Of a stretch of 64,000 bases of DNA, positions 26,350-37,100 are shown in pieces. The stretch lies in assembly GCF_008271695.1 (NCBI RefSeq), contig NZ_VKKY01000002.1, positions 992,001 to 1,056,000 of the forward strand, read 5' to 3'. How positions within the stretch are numbered: position 1 is the stretch's first letter; each line of letters opens with the position of its first letter. A model generated the notes under the pieces. The model ran no database searches, was not told the DNA's origin, and was given only the letters and a program-made list of their open reading frames with translations. The stretch comes from Rufibacter hautae (GTDB taxonomy: Bacteria > Bacteroidota > Bacteroidia > Cytophagales > Hymenobacteraceae). The position numbers and the translations under genes are program-made.

Positions 26350-26961
26350 TTAGTCCAAAATGTCAATGCTCTGCAAAAAGCGTCCGCCTTTCGCCTGCAT
26401 ATCAGCTTTGGCCTTGGCAAACCCATCGGCGTTGATGGCCCGGGTGGCGTCTTCTATAAAATAGGTGGTAAACCCTTCCTTGATTGCGTCCAGAGCCGTG
26501 AAATACACGCAATAATCCGCGGCTAAACCCACCAGGTACACCTCTGTGACTTGTTTGCCCTTGAGGTAGTCTGCCAAGGCTGTGGACTTCAGGTGGCCGT
26601 TGTCAAAGAATCCGCTGTAGGAATCAATCTCCGGATCGGTGCCTTTACGGAAAATAGCTTCTACCCTGTTCATCTCTAGTGCTGGAGAAAATTCCGCTCC
26701 GGGTGTGCCCTGCACGCAGTGATCGGGCCAGAGAACTTGCTCCAGGCCCTGCAGCTGGGTAGTCTCAAAAACCTGCTTCACGGCATGCTGCGAGGCGAAG
26801 CTTTTATGGTCAGCAGGGTGCCAGTCCTGCGTGGCCACCACCAAATCAAAGTGCGGCTGCAAAGCATTGACAATGGGCAGGATGGCATCGCCTTCTGGAA
26901 CAGCAAGCGCGCCGCCCGGAATAAAGTCATTTTGGATATCAATCAGCAGAAGTGCTTTCAT
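26350..26961 (-). CDS. pncA: Nicotinamidase (pyrazinamidase)
   Basis: PncA deamidates nicotinamide to nicotinate, the substrate of the neighbouring PncB. The 203-aa isochorismatase-fold protein has the catalytic triad: Asp8 in LLIDIQNDF, Lys106 in FRKGTDP, and Cys151 in GLAADYCVYF. The metal-site segment TQDWHPADHKSF (Asp46, His48, His52) is intact. Length and motifs match bacterial PncA closely. Confidence 0.96.
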   Translation of the reverse strand: MKALLLIDIQNDFIPGGALAVPEGDAILPIVNALQPHFDLVVATQDWHPADHKSFASQHAVKQVFETTQLQGLEQVLWPDHCVQGTPGAEFSPALEMNRVEAIFRKGTDPEIDSYSGFFDNGHLKSTALADYLKGKQVTEVYLVGLAADYCVYFTALDAIKEGFTTYFIEDATRAINADGFAKAKADMQAKGGRFLQSIDILD

Positions 26962-27047
26962 GTGCGTGGGTCTTCGTGCAAAAATAGTCTTTTACGCCAA
27001 ATCTGGTAAAAGCTTAATTAAAGAAGGGGTTTTGGTAAGTCCAAGGG

Positions 27048-28295
27048 TCATCTCCGTACCTGTCCCTCTCCTTTTATGATCCATTTATAGCTGGTCAACT
27101 CCTCCAATCCCATAGGACCGCGGGCATGCAGTTTCTGGGTACTAATGCCAATTTCCGCCCCCAAGCCAAACTGGGCTCCGTCGGTGAAGGCCGTGGAGGT
27201 ATTGGCATACACCGCGGCTGCATCTACCGTGGTCAGGAACGTATCTATGGTTTTGGGGTCTTCCGCCAGAATGGCCTCGCTGTGTTTGGAGCTGTACCGG
27301 GCAATGTGCTCCAGCGCCTCTGACAAATCCGGGACTGTTTTCACGGCTAGTTTCAAGGAAAGAAATTCCATTCCAAAGTGTTCTTCCTCGGCCAATTGCA
27401 GCAATTCAGTTGGGTATTCTTGTTTCAGCGCCGCGAAAGCTAGTTCATCGGCGTAGATCATCACCTTTTCTGAGGCCAAGGGAGACACCAATAAAGCCAA
27501 ATCTGCCAAGCGGCCTTGGTGTACCAAAAGACAGTCCAGGGCATTGCAGACGCTTACCCGGCGGGTTTTGGCGTTGTGAATGATGCTGCGGCTTTTCTCC
27601 AGATCCCCAGAGGCATCGAAATAGGTGTGTACAATGCCGGCGCCGGTTTCAATCACGGGTACTTTAGCGTTCTGCCGCACGTAATCAATCAGCGCTTGGC
27701 TGCCTCTGGGAATAAGCACCTCTACGTACCCGATGGCTTCTAACAGAGCCTTGGTAGCGTCTCTACCCGGCGGCAACAGCGTAGCGATGCTTGGGTCAAG
27801 CCCATGTTTGTCAAGTACTTGGTGGATGACCGAAATAATGGATTGGTTAGAGAATTCTGCATCACTGCCTCCTTTTAGCAGGCAAGCGTTTCCCGTTTTA
27901 AAACAGAGCGCAAAGACATCAAACGTCACGTTGGGCCGGGCTTCATAGATTACCCCCACCACACCCAAGGGCACCCGGACTTTGCTCATTTTTAACCCGT
28001 TAGGAAGTTCCTTTTGCAGCAGGACTTCGCCTAAAGGCGAGTGGAGGCTGGCCACGTTCTCAAGGTCTTTAGCGATGTCTTGCAGGCGGGCTGGGGTAAG
28101 TTCCAGTCGGTCATATTTGGGGTCATCAGGAGACATGCGGGCCAGGTCTTTTTGGTTCTCGGCCAGAATAAAATCAGTCTGCGCCAAAGCGGCTGCAGCC
28201 ACCTCCCGCAAGATGGTATTTACCTGGTCTGGTTTCAACATTCCCAAAGACCTGCTGGCCTGTTGGGTTTGCCTGAATATTTCTTCGTACTCCAT
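27048..28295 (-). CDS. proA: Glutamate-5-semialdehyde dehydrogenase (gamma-glutamyl phosphate reductase)
   Basis: ProA reduces gamma-glutamyl phosphate with NADPH in the second step of proline synthesis. The 415-aa protein has the aldehyde dehydrogenase fold with [19 protein letters not shown] near residue 106, [13 protein letters not shown] near 133, and the catalytic cysteine in [14 protein letters not shown] near 250. The C-terminal [21 protein letters not shown] is the standard ProA ending. It lies 95 bases downstream of proB with a degenerate hairpin between them. Confidence 0.96.
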   Translation of the reverse strand: MEYEEIFRQTQQASRSLGMLKPDQVNTILREVAAAALAQTDFILAENQKDLARMSPDDPKYDRLELTPARLQDIAKDLENVASLHSPLGEVLLQKELPNGLKMSKVRVPLGVVGVIYEARPNVTFDVFALCFKTGNACLLKGGSDAEFSNQSIISVIHQVLDKHGLDPSIATLLPPGRDATKALLEAIGYVEVLIPRGSQALIDYVRQNAKVPVIETGAGIVHTYFDASGDLEKSRSIIHNAKTRRVSVCNALDCLLVHQGRLADLALLVSPLASEKVMIYADELAFAALKQEYPTELLQLAEEEHFGMEFLSLKLAVKTVPDLSEALEHIARYSSKHSEAILAEDPKTIDTFLTTVDAAAVYANTSTAFTDGAQFGLGAEIGISTQKLHARGPMGLEELTSYKWIIKGEGQVRR

Positions 28296-28345
28296 GCTCC
28301 TGTTTACAAGGGTGATTCTTTATTTAACCTCTAATCTTAAAGGAA

Positions 28346-28380
28346 TTTAGACCTGTTTTCTTAATTTCTGGCTTAAAATA
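28346..28380. repeat. Degenerate hairpin (family copy f) between proB and proA
   Basis: TTTAGACCTGTTTTCTTAAT then TTCTGGCTTAAAATA keeps the family core with a damaged stem. It sits within the probable proB-proA operon. Confidence 0.45.
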
Positions 28381-28390
28381 AAAAGCGGGT

Positions 28391-29482
28391 TTACACCAGC
28401 TCCGGATTGAGGAAGAGGTAATCATAGTGCACCAGCGGTTTTTGCTTTTGCAGCCCCAGTTTCTCCAGTGCCTTCTCTGAGCCATACTCGGCAATCCCGA
28501 AGCCAACCTGCCGGTGCTGTTCATCCACCAGTTTCACAATGTCCCCTTTCTGGAAGTCGCCCTGGATCTGCACCACGCCAACCAGCAGCAGACTAATGGC
28601 AGCCTGAGAGCTGCATAGGGCGGCTTTGGCGCCTTCGTTGATTTGCACCACCCCCTTGGCGAAGGTCCCGGAATGAGCGATCCATTTCTTTCGCCCGGAG
28701 GCAGATTTATCGGGCAGGAAGCGGGTGTTCTCCAGTTCTCCCTTCAGCAGCCGGGGCAGTACGTTTTCCGTTTTGCCGTTGGCAATGTGCACCGGAATAC
28801 CCAGTTGGGCCACTTTGCGAGCCATATGGCATTTGGTGATCATGCCGCCCCGGCCAAACTGAGATCGCTGTGTGGTCACGAAGGAGGAAAAACCTGTGGT
28901 GGAAGCATCAATGTCCTTGATCACCGTGCTGGCTGGGTCTTTGGGATCACCGTTATAGATGCCGTTCACGTTGCTCAAAATTAAAAGGGCGTCGGCGTTG
29001 AGCATGGACGCGATCAGGCCGGCCAGTTCGTCGTTATCAGTGAACATAAGCTCAGTGACAGAGATCACATCGTTCTCATTCACAATGGGAATGACGTTAT
29101 TCTGCAGCAGCACCTGAAAACAGTTCTTCATGTTCAGGTAATGGCCCCGGTCCCGAAAATCTTCTTTGGTAACCAGGACCTGCGCGCAGACTAGCCCGTG
29201 CTGGCTGAAAAGCTGCGAATAAGTATTGATGAGTTTCACCTGTCCCACAGAAGCCAGCAACTGACGCGCACTCACGGCATCCGTTTTCTCGGGAATGGAA
29301 AGGAGACTTCGGCCGGAGGCCACTGCCCCCGAGGAGACCACAATGACTTCCTTCCCCTCCTTTTTCAAAGTCGAGATCTGCTCTACCAGGTGCTGCATGC
29401 GGGCTTCATCTGGCATCCCATCTTCCTGAGTGAGTACGTTTGAGCCAATCTTGACAATGATCCTCTTATAAATAAATGACAT
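28391..29482 (-). CDS. proB: Glutamate 5-kinase
   Basis: ProB phosphorylates glutamate with ATP in the first step of proline synthesis and is usually inhibited by proline. The 363-aa protein has an amino acid kinase domain (about 1-255): IVKIGSNVLTQEDG at the start, EVIVVSSGAVASGRSLL near 45, IVNENDVISVTELMFTDNDELAG near 135, and GRGGMITKCHMARKV near 210. A C-terminal PUA domain (about 275-355) matches the long bacterial form. It heads the proB-proA unit. Confidence 0.96.
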   Translation of the reverse strand: MSFIYKRIIVKIGSNVLTQEDGMPDEARMQHLVEQISTLKKEGKEVIVVSSGAVASGRSLLSIPEKTDAVSARQLLASVGQVKLINTYSQLFSQHGLVCAQVLVTKEDFRDRGHYLNMKNCFQVLLQNNVIPIVNENDVISVTELMFTDNDELAGLIASMLNADALLILSNVNGIYNGDPKDPASTVIKDIDASTTGFSSFVTTQRSQFGRGGMITKCHMARKVAQLGIPVHIANGKTENVLPRLLKGELENTRFLPDKSASGRKKWIAHSGTFAKGVVQINEGAKAALCSSQAAISLLLVGVVQIQGDFQKGDIVKLVDEQHRQVGFGIAEYGSEKALEKLGLQKQKPLVHYDYLFLNPELV

Positions 29483-29670
29483 AAGTGACTTCCACTTTGA
29501 GAATAGGAAATTTTAAGAATCAGAGCAGATTACTCTATTCTTTTTAAAGAATATGAACAGGTAGAAAGAAATTTAAAGAGAATATAGGCATTTCTTTCAG
29601 AGAAGCATAATATTAGATTTCTACAGTAATATAAATTATAGTTTCCAAATGCAATTCTAGCATATAAATC

Positions 29671-29703
29671 AAAAAAGCCCTTGAATATCTCAAGGGCTTT
29701 TTC
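29671..29703 (-). terminator. Terminator of the M16 peptidase gene
   Basis: AAAAAAGCCCTTGA and TCAAGGGCTTTTTT form a perfect stem with a five-base loop, downstream of the minus-strand M16 gene. The T run on the minus strand supports Rho-independent termination. Confidence 0.85.
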
Positions 29704-29727
29704 GCACTATACTAAATCAAGTATATT

Positions 29728-32577
29728 TTACTTGGTACTGGAGGTTTTAATAGGATGTCCTTCATGGTCCAGTTCTACCACTTCATAGCCCAAGGTAACA
29801 AGTTTAGGCAGAACAGTCTTTTTGTCGCCCACTACCAGAATGTGCATTTTATCAGCGGGTAGGTTCTTAGCGGCAAGTGCGTTTACCTCTGTTTTAGAAA
29901 TACAATCTAAAATAGCCGATTGCTTTTTCATGAAATCCTTTTGTAAATCAAATTCTACTATCTGGTCCAGGAAGTCTGCTTTCTGCCACGGGGTTTCGTA
30001 ATTGCGGGCGTCTGATTGGCCAATAGAGTTCTTCAAAAATTGAAGTTCTTTTTCATCTAAGCCACTTTTTTGAAAGGCCTTGATCTCTTTCATGAACTCA
30101 GCCACCGACTCAGCCGTCACATCGGCCCGCACACCGGCATAGGCCGTAAAGTTTCCCCCATTTTTGTTTCCGCTGAACCCCGAAAAAGCACCGTAGGTAT
30201 AACCTTTGTCTTCGCGCAGGTTCAGGTTCAAGCGGCTGTTGAACCCACCACCCAACACAAAGTTCATCAGGTTAGACTTGAAGTACTCCCCCGTAGCATC
30301 ATAAGGCAGAGCCAGGTACCCAATCCTTATCTCTGATTGAGCAGCTTCCTTTTTGTCTACTAAGTAAATCCGGGTTTGATTATTAGTTGGGGCAGCAGTT
30401 AAGGTTGGAATAGAGACCTTCTTTTTCTCCCACCTATTCAAAAAGGAAAGTTTCTGTAGTATTTCCTTTTCGCTAAGGTCACTTACAATCACCATCCGTG
30501 CCACGGAAGGAGAAAAATTGGTCTTGTAGAATTGCTTTACATCGTCTAAAGTAAGACTGCTCACACTCTCCGTTGTGCCGGAGGTTGGAATCGCTTGGTA
30601 ATGATCAGGGCCATAGAGAAGGGTTTGATACACATTGTGGGCTATGGAGGTAGGCTGCGTGGCTTGGTTGGCGATGCCTTCCAGTTGCTGCTTCTTCAAC
30701 CGGTCAAAATCTTCCTGGCCAAATTTGGGGTGCAATAGGCGTTCCTCCACTAATTGCAGGGTTTTGTCCAGGTGTTTGGTAAGTGAGTTTACATAGATGG
30801 TCACCTCATGGGAACCGCTGTTGATGGACACACTGCTGCCCATTTGGCTGAGCTGCCGGGCAATCTCCTCGGAGGTGAACTTCTCGGTGTCTTCGTTCAT
30901 CATGGAGGCGGTGAGGGCACTGATGCCAGCTTTCCCCGGAGTAGCCGCCGATAACTGATGGCCGCCTTCCACCGTGATTTTGATCGTCACTGTAGGGATT
31001 TCATCAGACTTGGTGCCTATGATTTTTAGCCCGTTTTTCAATTTGGCCGTGTAAAACTCCGGAACTACGGCGGTCTTGGCGGCGCCCACTACGGGTCGCT
31101 TGCTCCGGTCAAAAGAATCAACCGCTTTGGTGTATTTTAATTGGCTGAAATCCTGCGGAGGGCTCGTGGGCAGTTTGGTGTTCAGAAGGAAATTATCTGC
31201 CCTTGCAATAAGCTTTTCTTCTCCTTTGGGCACCACGCTCAGAATCACGCTGGGCTTGCTTTTTAAATATTGATTGTACACCCTCACTACGTCTTCTTTG
31301 GTGACTGCCTGAATGTTTCGCAGCGTTTCCTGCAGGTAGTTGGGAGTATTCTGAAATGTCTCAAAGAGCGCCAACTGGAAAACCTTGCCATTTACGCTGG
31401 CCAGACGGTTGATCAGGCTAGCCTCCGCCGATGCCTTGTACCGGATCAGATCATCGTCTGTAATCCCTCTTTCTTCAAAAGAAGCGATGTATTTTCGTAA
31501 AAGCGCTTCTGTTTGGGAAAGCGGAGTATTGGGAAGGGCCGTAATGGATATTTGGAACTCTCCGGCAAGTTCACCGCCTGAATTATACGCGTTAGCTGAT
31601 ATTGCTTTCTGGTCTTTTACGAACGTTTTATGGAAAATAGAGCTATTCCCCTGGCCCAGCACCTGCGCTAACACAGAGAGTGCGTTCTCATCTTTGTGCC
31701 CACCTGGCACCGTAGGAAAAGACATGCGCAGCATCGGGAACCCCACATTGTCCTGGTAAGAGACGTACCGGTCTTTGTTTAAGGAAGGAAGGATGGGTGG
31801 CACATCTTCTACGGCAGGACCCGAAGGAATGGACCCAAAGTATTTTTCCACCAATTTGATTACCTCGGCAGTCGTCACGTCCCCACCCACCGATAAAGTG
31901 GCGTTGTTAGGACCGTACCAGCGCAAGAAGAAGTTCTTGAGGTCCTGGACGTTCACGCGGTTGAGGTCCTCCACGTAGCCAATCACTGGCCAGGAATACG
32001 GATGCCCGGGTGGGTACATGGTCTGGTCTATGATCTCAGAGGCGCGCCCGTACGGTTGGTTGTCTACCCGCTGCCCCCTTTCATTTTTCACGGTTTCGCG
32101 TTGCACCTCAAATTTCTGTTGGGTAACGGCGTCAAGTAAGAAGCCCATGCGGTCCGCCTCCAGCCAGAGAGCCGTCTCCAGATGGTTGCTGGGCATGGTT
32201 TCATAGTAATTGGTAATGTCACGGTAAGTTCCTCCGTTCATGGTGCCGCCCGCCTCAGACACAATCTTGACGTGCTCCTCATCCGCCAAATGGTCGGTGC
32301 CCTGGAACATCATGTGCTCAAAGAAATGGGCGAAGCCAGATTTCCCTACCTCCTCGCGGGCTGAGCCCACGTGGTACGTCACATCTACATGTACCACCGG
32401 GTCAGAATGGTCCTCGTGCACAATCAAGGTAAGGCCGTTGGCCAGTTTATACTTCTCGAAAGGAATAGTAAACTCATTCCCTTTTTTGGAGACCTTCTCA
32501 ATGAGCTTCGTTTGGGCCCCAGCGGTAACCAAAGTCCCGACCACGAGCAGAACGCTTATTCCAATTCTGTGTAACAT
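29728..32577 (-). CDS. M16-family zinc peptidase, two-domain periplasmic form
   Basis: The 949-aa protein has a signal peptide (LVTAGAQ, cut near residue 21) and two M16 repeats. The N-terminal repeat carries the inverted zinc motif HFFEH (His84, Glu87, His88) and is catalytic; the C-terminal repeat (about 500-900) includes RLNLNLREDKGYTYGAFS, the usual substrate-clamping segment. Such pitrilysin-like enzymes degrade short peptides in the periplasm. It lies 121 bases after SusD and reads the same way, which suggests it digests peptides brought in by the SusCD transporter. Confidence 0.93.
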   Translation of the reverse strand: MLHRIGISVLLVVGTLVTAGAQTKLIEKVSKKGNEFTIPFEKYKLANGLTLIVHEDHSDPVVHVDVTYHVGSAREEVGKSGFAHFFEHMMFQGTDHLADEEHVKIVSEAGGTMNGGTYRDITNYYETMPSNHLETALWLEADRMGFLLDAVTQQKFEVQRETVKNERGQRVDNQPYGRASEIIDQTMYPPGHPYSWPVIGYVEDLNRVNVQDLKNFFLRWYGPNNATLSVGGDVTTAEVIKLVEKYFGSIPSGPAVEDVPPILPSLNKDRYVSYQDNVGFPMLRMSFPTVPGGHKDENALSVLAQVLGQGNSSIFHKTFVKDQKAISANAYNSGGELAGEFQISITALPNTPLSQTEALLRKYIASFEERGITDDDLIRYKASAEASLINRLASVNGKVFQLALFETFQNTPNYLQETLRNIQAVTKEDVVRVYNQYLKSKPSVILSVVPKGEEKLIARADNFLLNTKLPTSPPQDFSQLKYTKAVDSFDRSKRPVVGAAKTAVVPEFYTAKLKNGLKIIGTKSDEIPTVTIKITVEGGHQLSAATPGKAGISALTASMMNEDTEKFTSEEIARQLSQMGSSVSINSGSHEVTIYVNSLTKHLDKTLQLVEERLLHPKFGQEDFDRLKKQQLEGIANQATQPTSIAHNVYQTLLYGPDHYQAIPTSGTTESVSSLTLDDVKQFYKTNFSPSVARMVIVSDLSEKEILQKLSFLNRWEKKKVSIPTLTAAPTNNQTRIYLVDKKEAAQSEIRIGYLALPYDATGEYFKSNLMNFVLGGGFNSRLNLNLREDKGYTYGAFSGFSGNKNGGNFTAYAGVRADVTAESVAEFMKEIKAFQKSGLDEKELQFLKNSIGQSDARNYETPWQKADFLDQIVEFDLQKDFMKKQSAILDCISKTEVNALAAKNLPADKMHILVVGDKKTVLPKLVTLGYEVVELDHEGHPIKTSSTK

Positions 32578-32697
32578 AAGGTTGATATCTAGATTTTAAC
32601 TTCAATGAAATGCCAGGCCATCTCCTACTTTTAGGTAAGAATGGCTAAAACAGGCTGAAAACAGTGCTTTGTTGCTTGGCTGCTTAGATGTGTTTTC

Positions 32698-34134
32698 TTA
32701 GTAACCTGGGTTGGGAGCAAGACCGGCATCTATGCTGCTTCTAGGGAAAGGCAACACATACTTCTCGGTGCCGCCCGAGGCTGAACTTTCCAGCAGGGTG
32801 GATTTCTTAGCCGAAATCATGAAAGTAGGATCAACGGTTTCGTACCGGATCAAGTCAAACCAATCTTCCCCATTTTCAGTGGCTAACTCCATCACCTTCT
32901 CTACCCTGATGGCTTCCAGTATCTCTGCCTTGGTGGTAGTGGCTGGGTAAGGATCTGCGCCTGCCCGGACTCTCACTTGGTTCAAGGCTTCCAAGGCATT
33001 ATTGATTGATCCGCTTCTGGCTTCTGCCTCGGCGTAGATCAGGTAAACTTCAGCCATGCGCATGTGGAAGTACGTGCTCTTGGTGGGGCCACCCGGAAAG
33101 GGAAATTTTCCATTCATGGGGAAGCACACATTTGGGGCAAAGCAGTGCACACTATCCGTCAATGTTATTCTTCCTTTGTCCAGTTTCACGGAGGTGCCGC
33201 CAATCATCACGCTTTGTTCTTTAAGGCTTTTCACATAAGGCGATATGGCGTATTGGGCAAAGAAAAAGTACAGGTTGTCCATGCCCACGGAAGAAGTTTC
33301 GTTCGTGGCCACGGAGAAAAGCGCTTCTTTGGAGTTGAAGGAGGCCGGAATAGGCGCAAACACTTCATTGAAGGTAGGCACCAGTTCATACGCATCTGCC
33401 CTATCGTCTATGATCTGCTTGGCTGTGGCGGCGGCACCGGCAAAGTCTTGGTGGAACAATTGCACTTTCGCCTTCAAAGCTTTGGCAGCCACGCTGCTGG
33501 CAAAATAATGCTGTCTGAAGGCCGGAGCCTCGGCAATGGCTTCCTCCAGGTCTTTCAGAATATAGGTGTACACGTCTTCTACCCGGTCGCGGGGGAAAAT
33601 CTCGGCGGAACGGGAAGGTTCCTTTTTCAGGGTGATGCCCAAGGGCGAGTTCTTGTCCCAGAACTGCCCGAAACAGCGTAACAGATAGAAATGGCCCAAG
33701 GCTCTGTTGTATTTGGCTTCCCCAATGATCTCCGTTCTGCGGTTGCCGGCAAAACCCGTGTTAGGCAAAGCACTCACCCGGTCAATCACCCAATTGGCCC
33801 GGTTGATCATGTTATACAGACCCGAATGGATGTTGGAGGAGAAGTTGTCATTGGCTTTGATGTCATTCCGCTGGTAATCCGTAACCGGATTGGTGGGCGT
33901 TGCCACCGACGACACGCCTAATTGGGAGGTGATGGTGGCCATATACGGCATGAAATCTCCTTGGTAATAGCTGTTGTATACCCCGTTCAGGGCCAACTCC
34001 GCCGAGGGGGCATCGGTGATTACGGTACCTGAATCCAGAACGTAAAGAGGGTCAATGTCTTCTACATCCTGCATGAGGCCACAAGCTCCCAGGAACGTAG
34101 CCCCTAAAAGGAAAATATAGGTATAGGTTTTCAT
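32698..34134 (-). CDS. SusD/RagB-family substrate-binding lipoprotein
   Basis: The start is placed at 34134 (MKTYTYIFLLG), 44 codons inside the longest frame, because this gives a lipoprotein signal with lipobox LGAC (Cys18). The 478-aa protein shows the SusD pattern: N-terminal helices with APSAELALNGVYNSYY, TPR-like GEAKYNRALGHFYLLRCFGQFW, and the C-terminal RMAEVYLIYAEAEARSGSIN and NEDWFDLIRY-like segment (here NGEDWFDLIRY). It forms the surface lid of the SusC channel. It begins 10 bases after the SusC stop, so the pair is one unit. Confidence 0.93.
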   Translation of the reverse strand: MKTYTYIFLLGATFLGACGLMQDVEDIDPLYVLDSGTVITDAPSAELALNGVYNSYYQGDFMPYMATITSQLGVSSVATPTNPVTDYQRNDIKANDNFSSNIHSGLYNMINRANWVIDRVSALPNTGFAGNRRTEIIGEAKYNRALGHFYLLRCFGQFWDKNSPLGITLKKEPSRSAEIFPRDRVEDVYTYILKDLEEAIAEAPAFRQHYFASSVAAKALKAKVQLFHQDFAGAAATAKQIIDDRADAYELVPTFNEVFAPIPASFNSKEALFSVATNETSSVGMDNLYFFFAQYAISPYVKSLKEQSVMIGGTSVKLDKGRITLTDSVHCFAPNVCFPMNGKFPFPGGPTKSTYFHMRMAEVYLIYAEAEARSGSINNALEALNQVRVRAGADPYPATTTKAEILEAIRVEKVMELATENGEDWFDLIRYETVDPTFMISAKKSTLLESSASGGTEKYVLPFPRSSIDAGLAPNPGY

Positions 34135-34144
34135 GGTCTGAGGT

Positions 34145-37100
34145 TTAAAAGCCGATGTTGATTCCGAAGGAGATGACGCGCGAGAAAGGATAGCCTTCCA
34201 GGTCCCGGCCATTGTCAATGGTGGAGTTGCCCACCGGACGCTCTGAGGTAACCGCTTCCGCATCTAAGCCCGGATAGTTGGTGATGCTGAAAATATTGGA
34301 GGCCGCCACAAAAACCTGTGCCCGGGTGATGTACGCCTTGCTGAACATTTTCTCAGGGAAGGTATAAGCCAACTGCACGTTCTTCAGCTTCAGATAATCG
34401 GCTTTCAGCACATTGGCGGTGGAGGTGCGGCGGTTGTCATTGGGGTCGTCCAGAATGACTCTTGGGAATTCAGCGTCTGGGTTTTCAGGGGTCCAGGCGT
34501 CATAAACCTGGTCTCTCAATACATTGCTGGAACCAGAATGGAAGGTTTCGCCTGTAAGCCATTCCTTAGAGTTACCCGCGGCGTACGTGAAGAGGAACGA
34601 GAAGTCAAAACCTTTGTAATTGATGTTATTGTACCAGCCACCGTAGTAATCAGGTTGGATGTACCCAATGATGGTGCGGTCATCGCTGGTGATGCGGCCG
34701 TCGGGCACGCCGTTGGGGCCACTTATGTCTTTGTATTTATAGTCGCCGGGCGAGGTTTTCTCTACTTGGTAAAAAGCGCCTCCGCCAGCCTGCGCCTGGG
34801 TGTTGAGGGCAGTAATCTCATCAGCCGTCTGAAAGATGCCTTCTACCACGTAGCCCATGATGAAACCAAGGGGCTCCCCTTCCCGGATGTTGCCGTTTCC
34901 ACCGCCGGAAAAAATATACCCCCCGTTCAGGCTGGTGACTTCATTTTTGATGCGGGAATAGTTGAACGTGGAAGACCACCTAACCTTGGGCGTTCTGATG
35001 ATGTCGCCTCCAATCTGGACTTCGTAGCCCAGGTTCTGGAGATCGGCGCGGTTCTGGATTTGCTGCCCAAAACCCAATTGCCCGGGTATAGGCGCATACG
35101 TCAACAAGCCATTGGTCTTTTTGGAGAAGAACCCTATTTCCCCGAAAATCCGGTCCTGGAACAAACCAAACTCCAACGCTACGTCTACCTGCTTGGTAGT
35201 CTCCCATTGTATGTTGCGGTTGGGCACGCCCAGAGGCGCTAACCCATTTTCCCCGTTGTACCGGAAACCGGCCCCGAAAAAGGTCTCGTAAAGAAATCCG
35301 GCGAAATTGGCGTTTCCTGTTTTACCCACGCTGGCCCGTAGCTTCAGGTTGTTCACTACCGGGAAGTCAGCCATGAACGGTTCGTTGTGTACTTTCCAGC
35401 CCACGGCAACTGACGGGAAGAACCCCCATTTGTTTCCGGGCCCAAATTTGGAAGAACCGTCATATCTAGCTGTGAGCGTTAAAAGATAGCGGTCCCGTAA
35501 ACCATAGTCCACCCGCCCGAAATAGGAGTTCAGCCCCCCTTCTACTTTGGTGTTGGATACGGGCATGGCTTTGTTCGCCGATCCTGGGTTCGTCAACACT
35601 TCATCATCGGGGAAATCCAGGTACTCCCGGCCGGTCACCTCGTCAATACTGTTAAACCAGGAGGCTCCCACCACCGCATTTACCGAATGGATTTCCTTGA
35701 AGGTTCTCAGGTAATTCAAGGTGTTGTCAAAGGTGAGGCTGGTAGAAGTAAAGTCATTCTGGAAGAGTTGTGCCTGCCCCAAAGGCATTCTCAGCCGCTT
35801 GGGCATGAAGTTGTTTTGGGCACTGGCCAACTCCCCCACGTTCACGGAGGTCCTGAACTTTAGGCCCTCCACGAGCTTCACTTCCATGAACCCGTTGGCC
35901 AGTATGTTGCGGGCTATGCCTTCGTTTTTTCGGGTGTTCTGCATCACCGGGTTGATGAGGTTCAGCCCCGGGGTGTTGCCAGTATAGTAGTCCCCGTTTT
36001 CATTGTAAATGGGGAAATCAGGCCTAAAACTGATGACATTGGAGATTCTGTCAATCCCGGCATTGAAGGTCTTGGAATGGGAGTAATTGGCCGTAGCCCC
36101 AAAGGACAGCCGTTCATTTACCTTGTTGTCTACCGTTAACCGGATGCTGTATCTTTTCAGCCCCGATTTCTTTACCAAACCATCCTGGTCCGCAGACGAG
36201 ACCGATAAGGCATAGGCGGCATTGTCAGAGCCGCCCCTGATGGAAATGTTGGCTTCCTTGATGCTGGCATTCTCCTCCAAAAGTTCGTCCATCCAATTGG
36301 TATTTCCAGGACCGGGCTTTTGAGGGCCATTAAGTTGGGTCAGGTAGCTTGCGAACTCGGTCGCGTTCAGCATGTCATAGGTGTTGGCTACCCTCTGAAA
36401 GGAATGCGTGTAGTTGAAGTTGAGCGTTGGTTTCTGCCCGAACTTCCCTCTTTTGGTAGTGACAATGATGACGCCGTTCGCTGCCCTGGCCCCGTAGATA
36501 CCTGCCGCCGATGCATCTTTGAGGATGTCTATACTGGCAATATCGTTGGGGTTTAAAGCCAGCAAGGGGTTCTCGCGCGGGGTGAAAGAAGCCGCAGAGT
36601 TCTCACCGAACTGCTGCACCTTGAGGATGGGCACTCCGTCAATCACGTACAAGGGTTCATTGTCCCCCGTCAACGTTTGGGCTCCTCTGATGTTGATGGT
36701 AGCCCCAGAACCCGGGGCACCGGAATTCTGCATGACCATTACGCCCGTTGCCCGTCCTGTCAATAGTTGGTCAAAACTTTGTATTCCTGAGATTTGTAGA
36801 TCCTCGGCCTTAATGGTTGCGATGGAACCTGTTAAATCCTTCTTCTCCACCGTGCTATACCCTAGGACCACCACTTCATTGAGGTTGGTCTGATCGGGGG
36901 TTAGCTGCACGTCTAAGGTGGTTCTCCCGTTCAGGGCAACTTCAGTTTTCTGAAAGCCCAAATAAGAAAAGGTCAACGTAGCCCCTTCTGGAACGCTGAG
37001 CCGGAAGGATCCATCGCCTTCGGTCATGGTGCCTCTGGTGGTACCGTTGATGCTGATGCTCACTCCAGGCAAAGGCCCGCCTTTCGCATCTAACACACGA

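Noticed and set aside
34135-34263. N-terminal extension of SusD overlapping the SusC gene
   Set aside because: The 43 extra residues are not a signal peptide, and the internal ATG at 34134 gives a normal lipoprotein signal.
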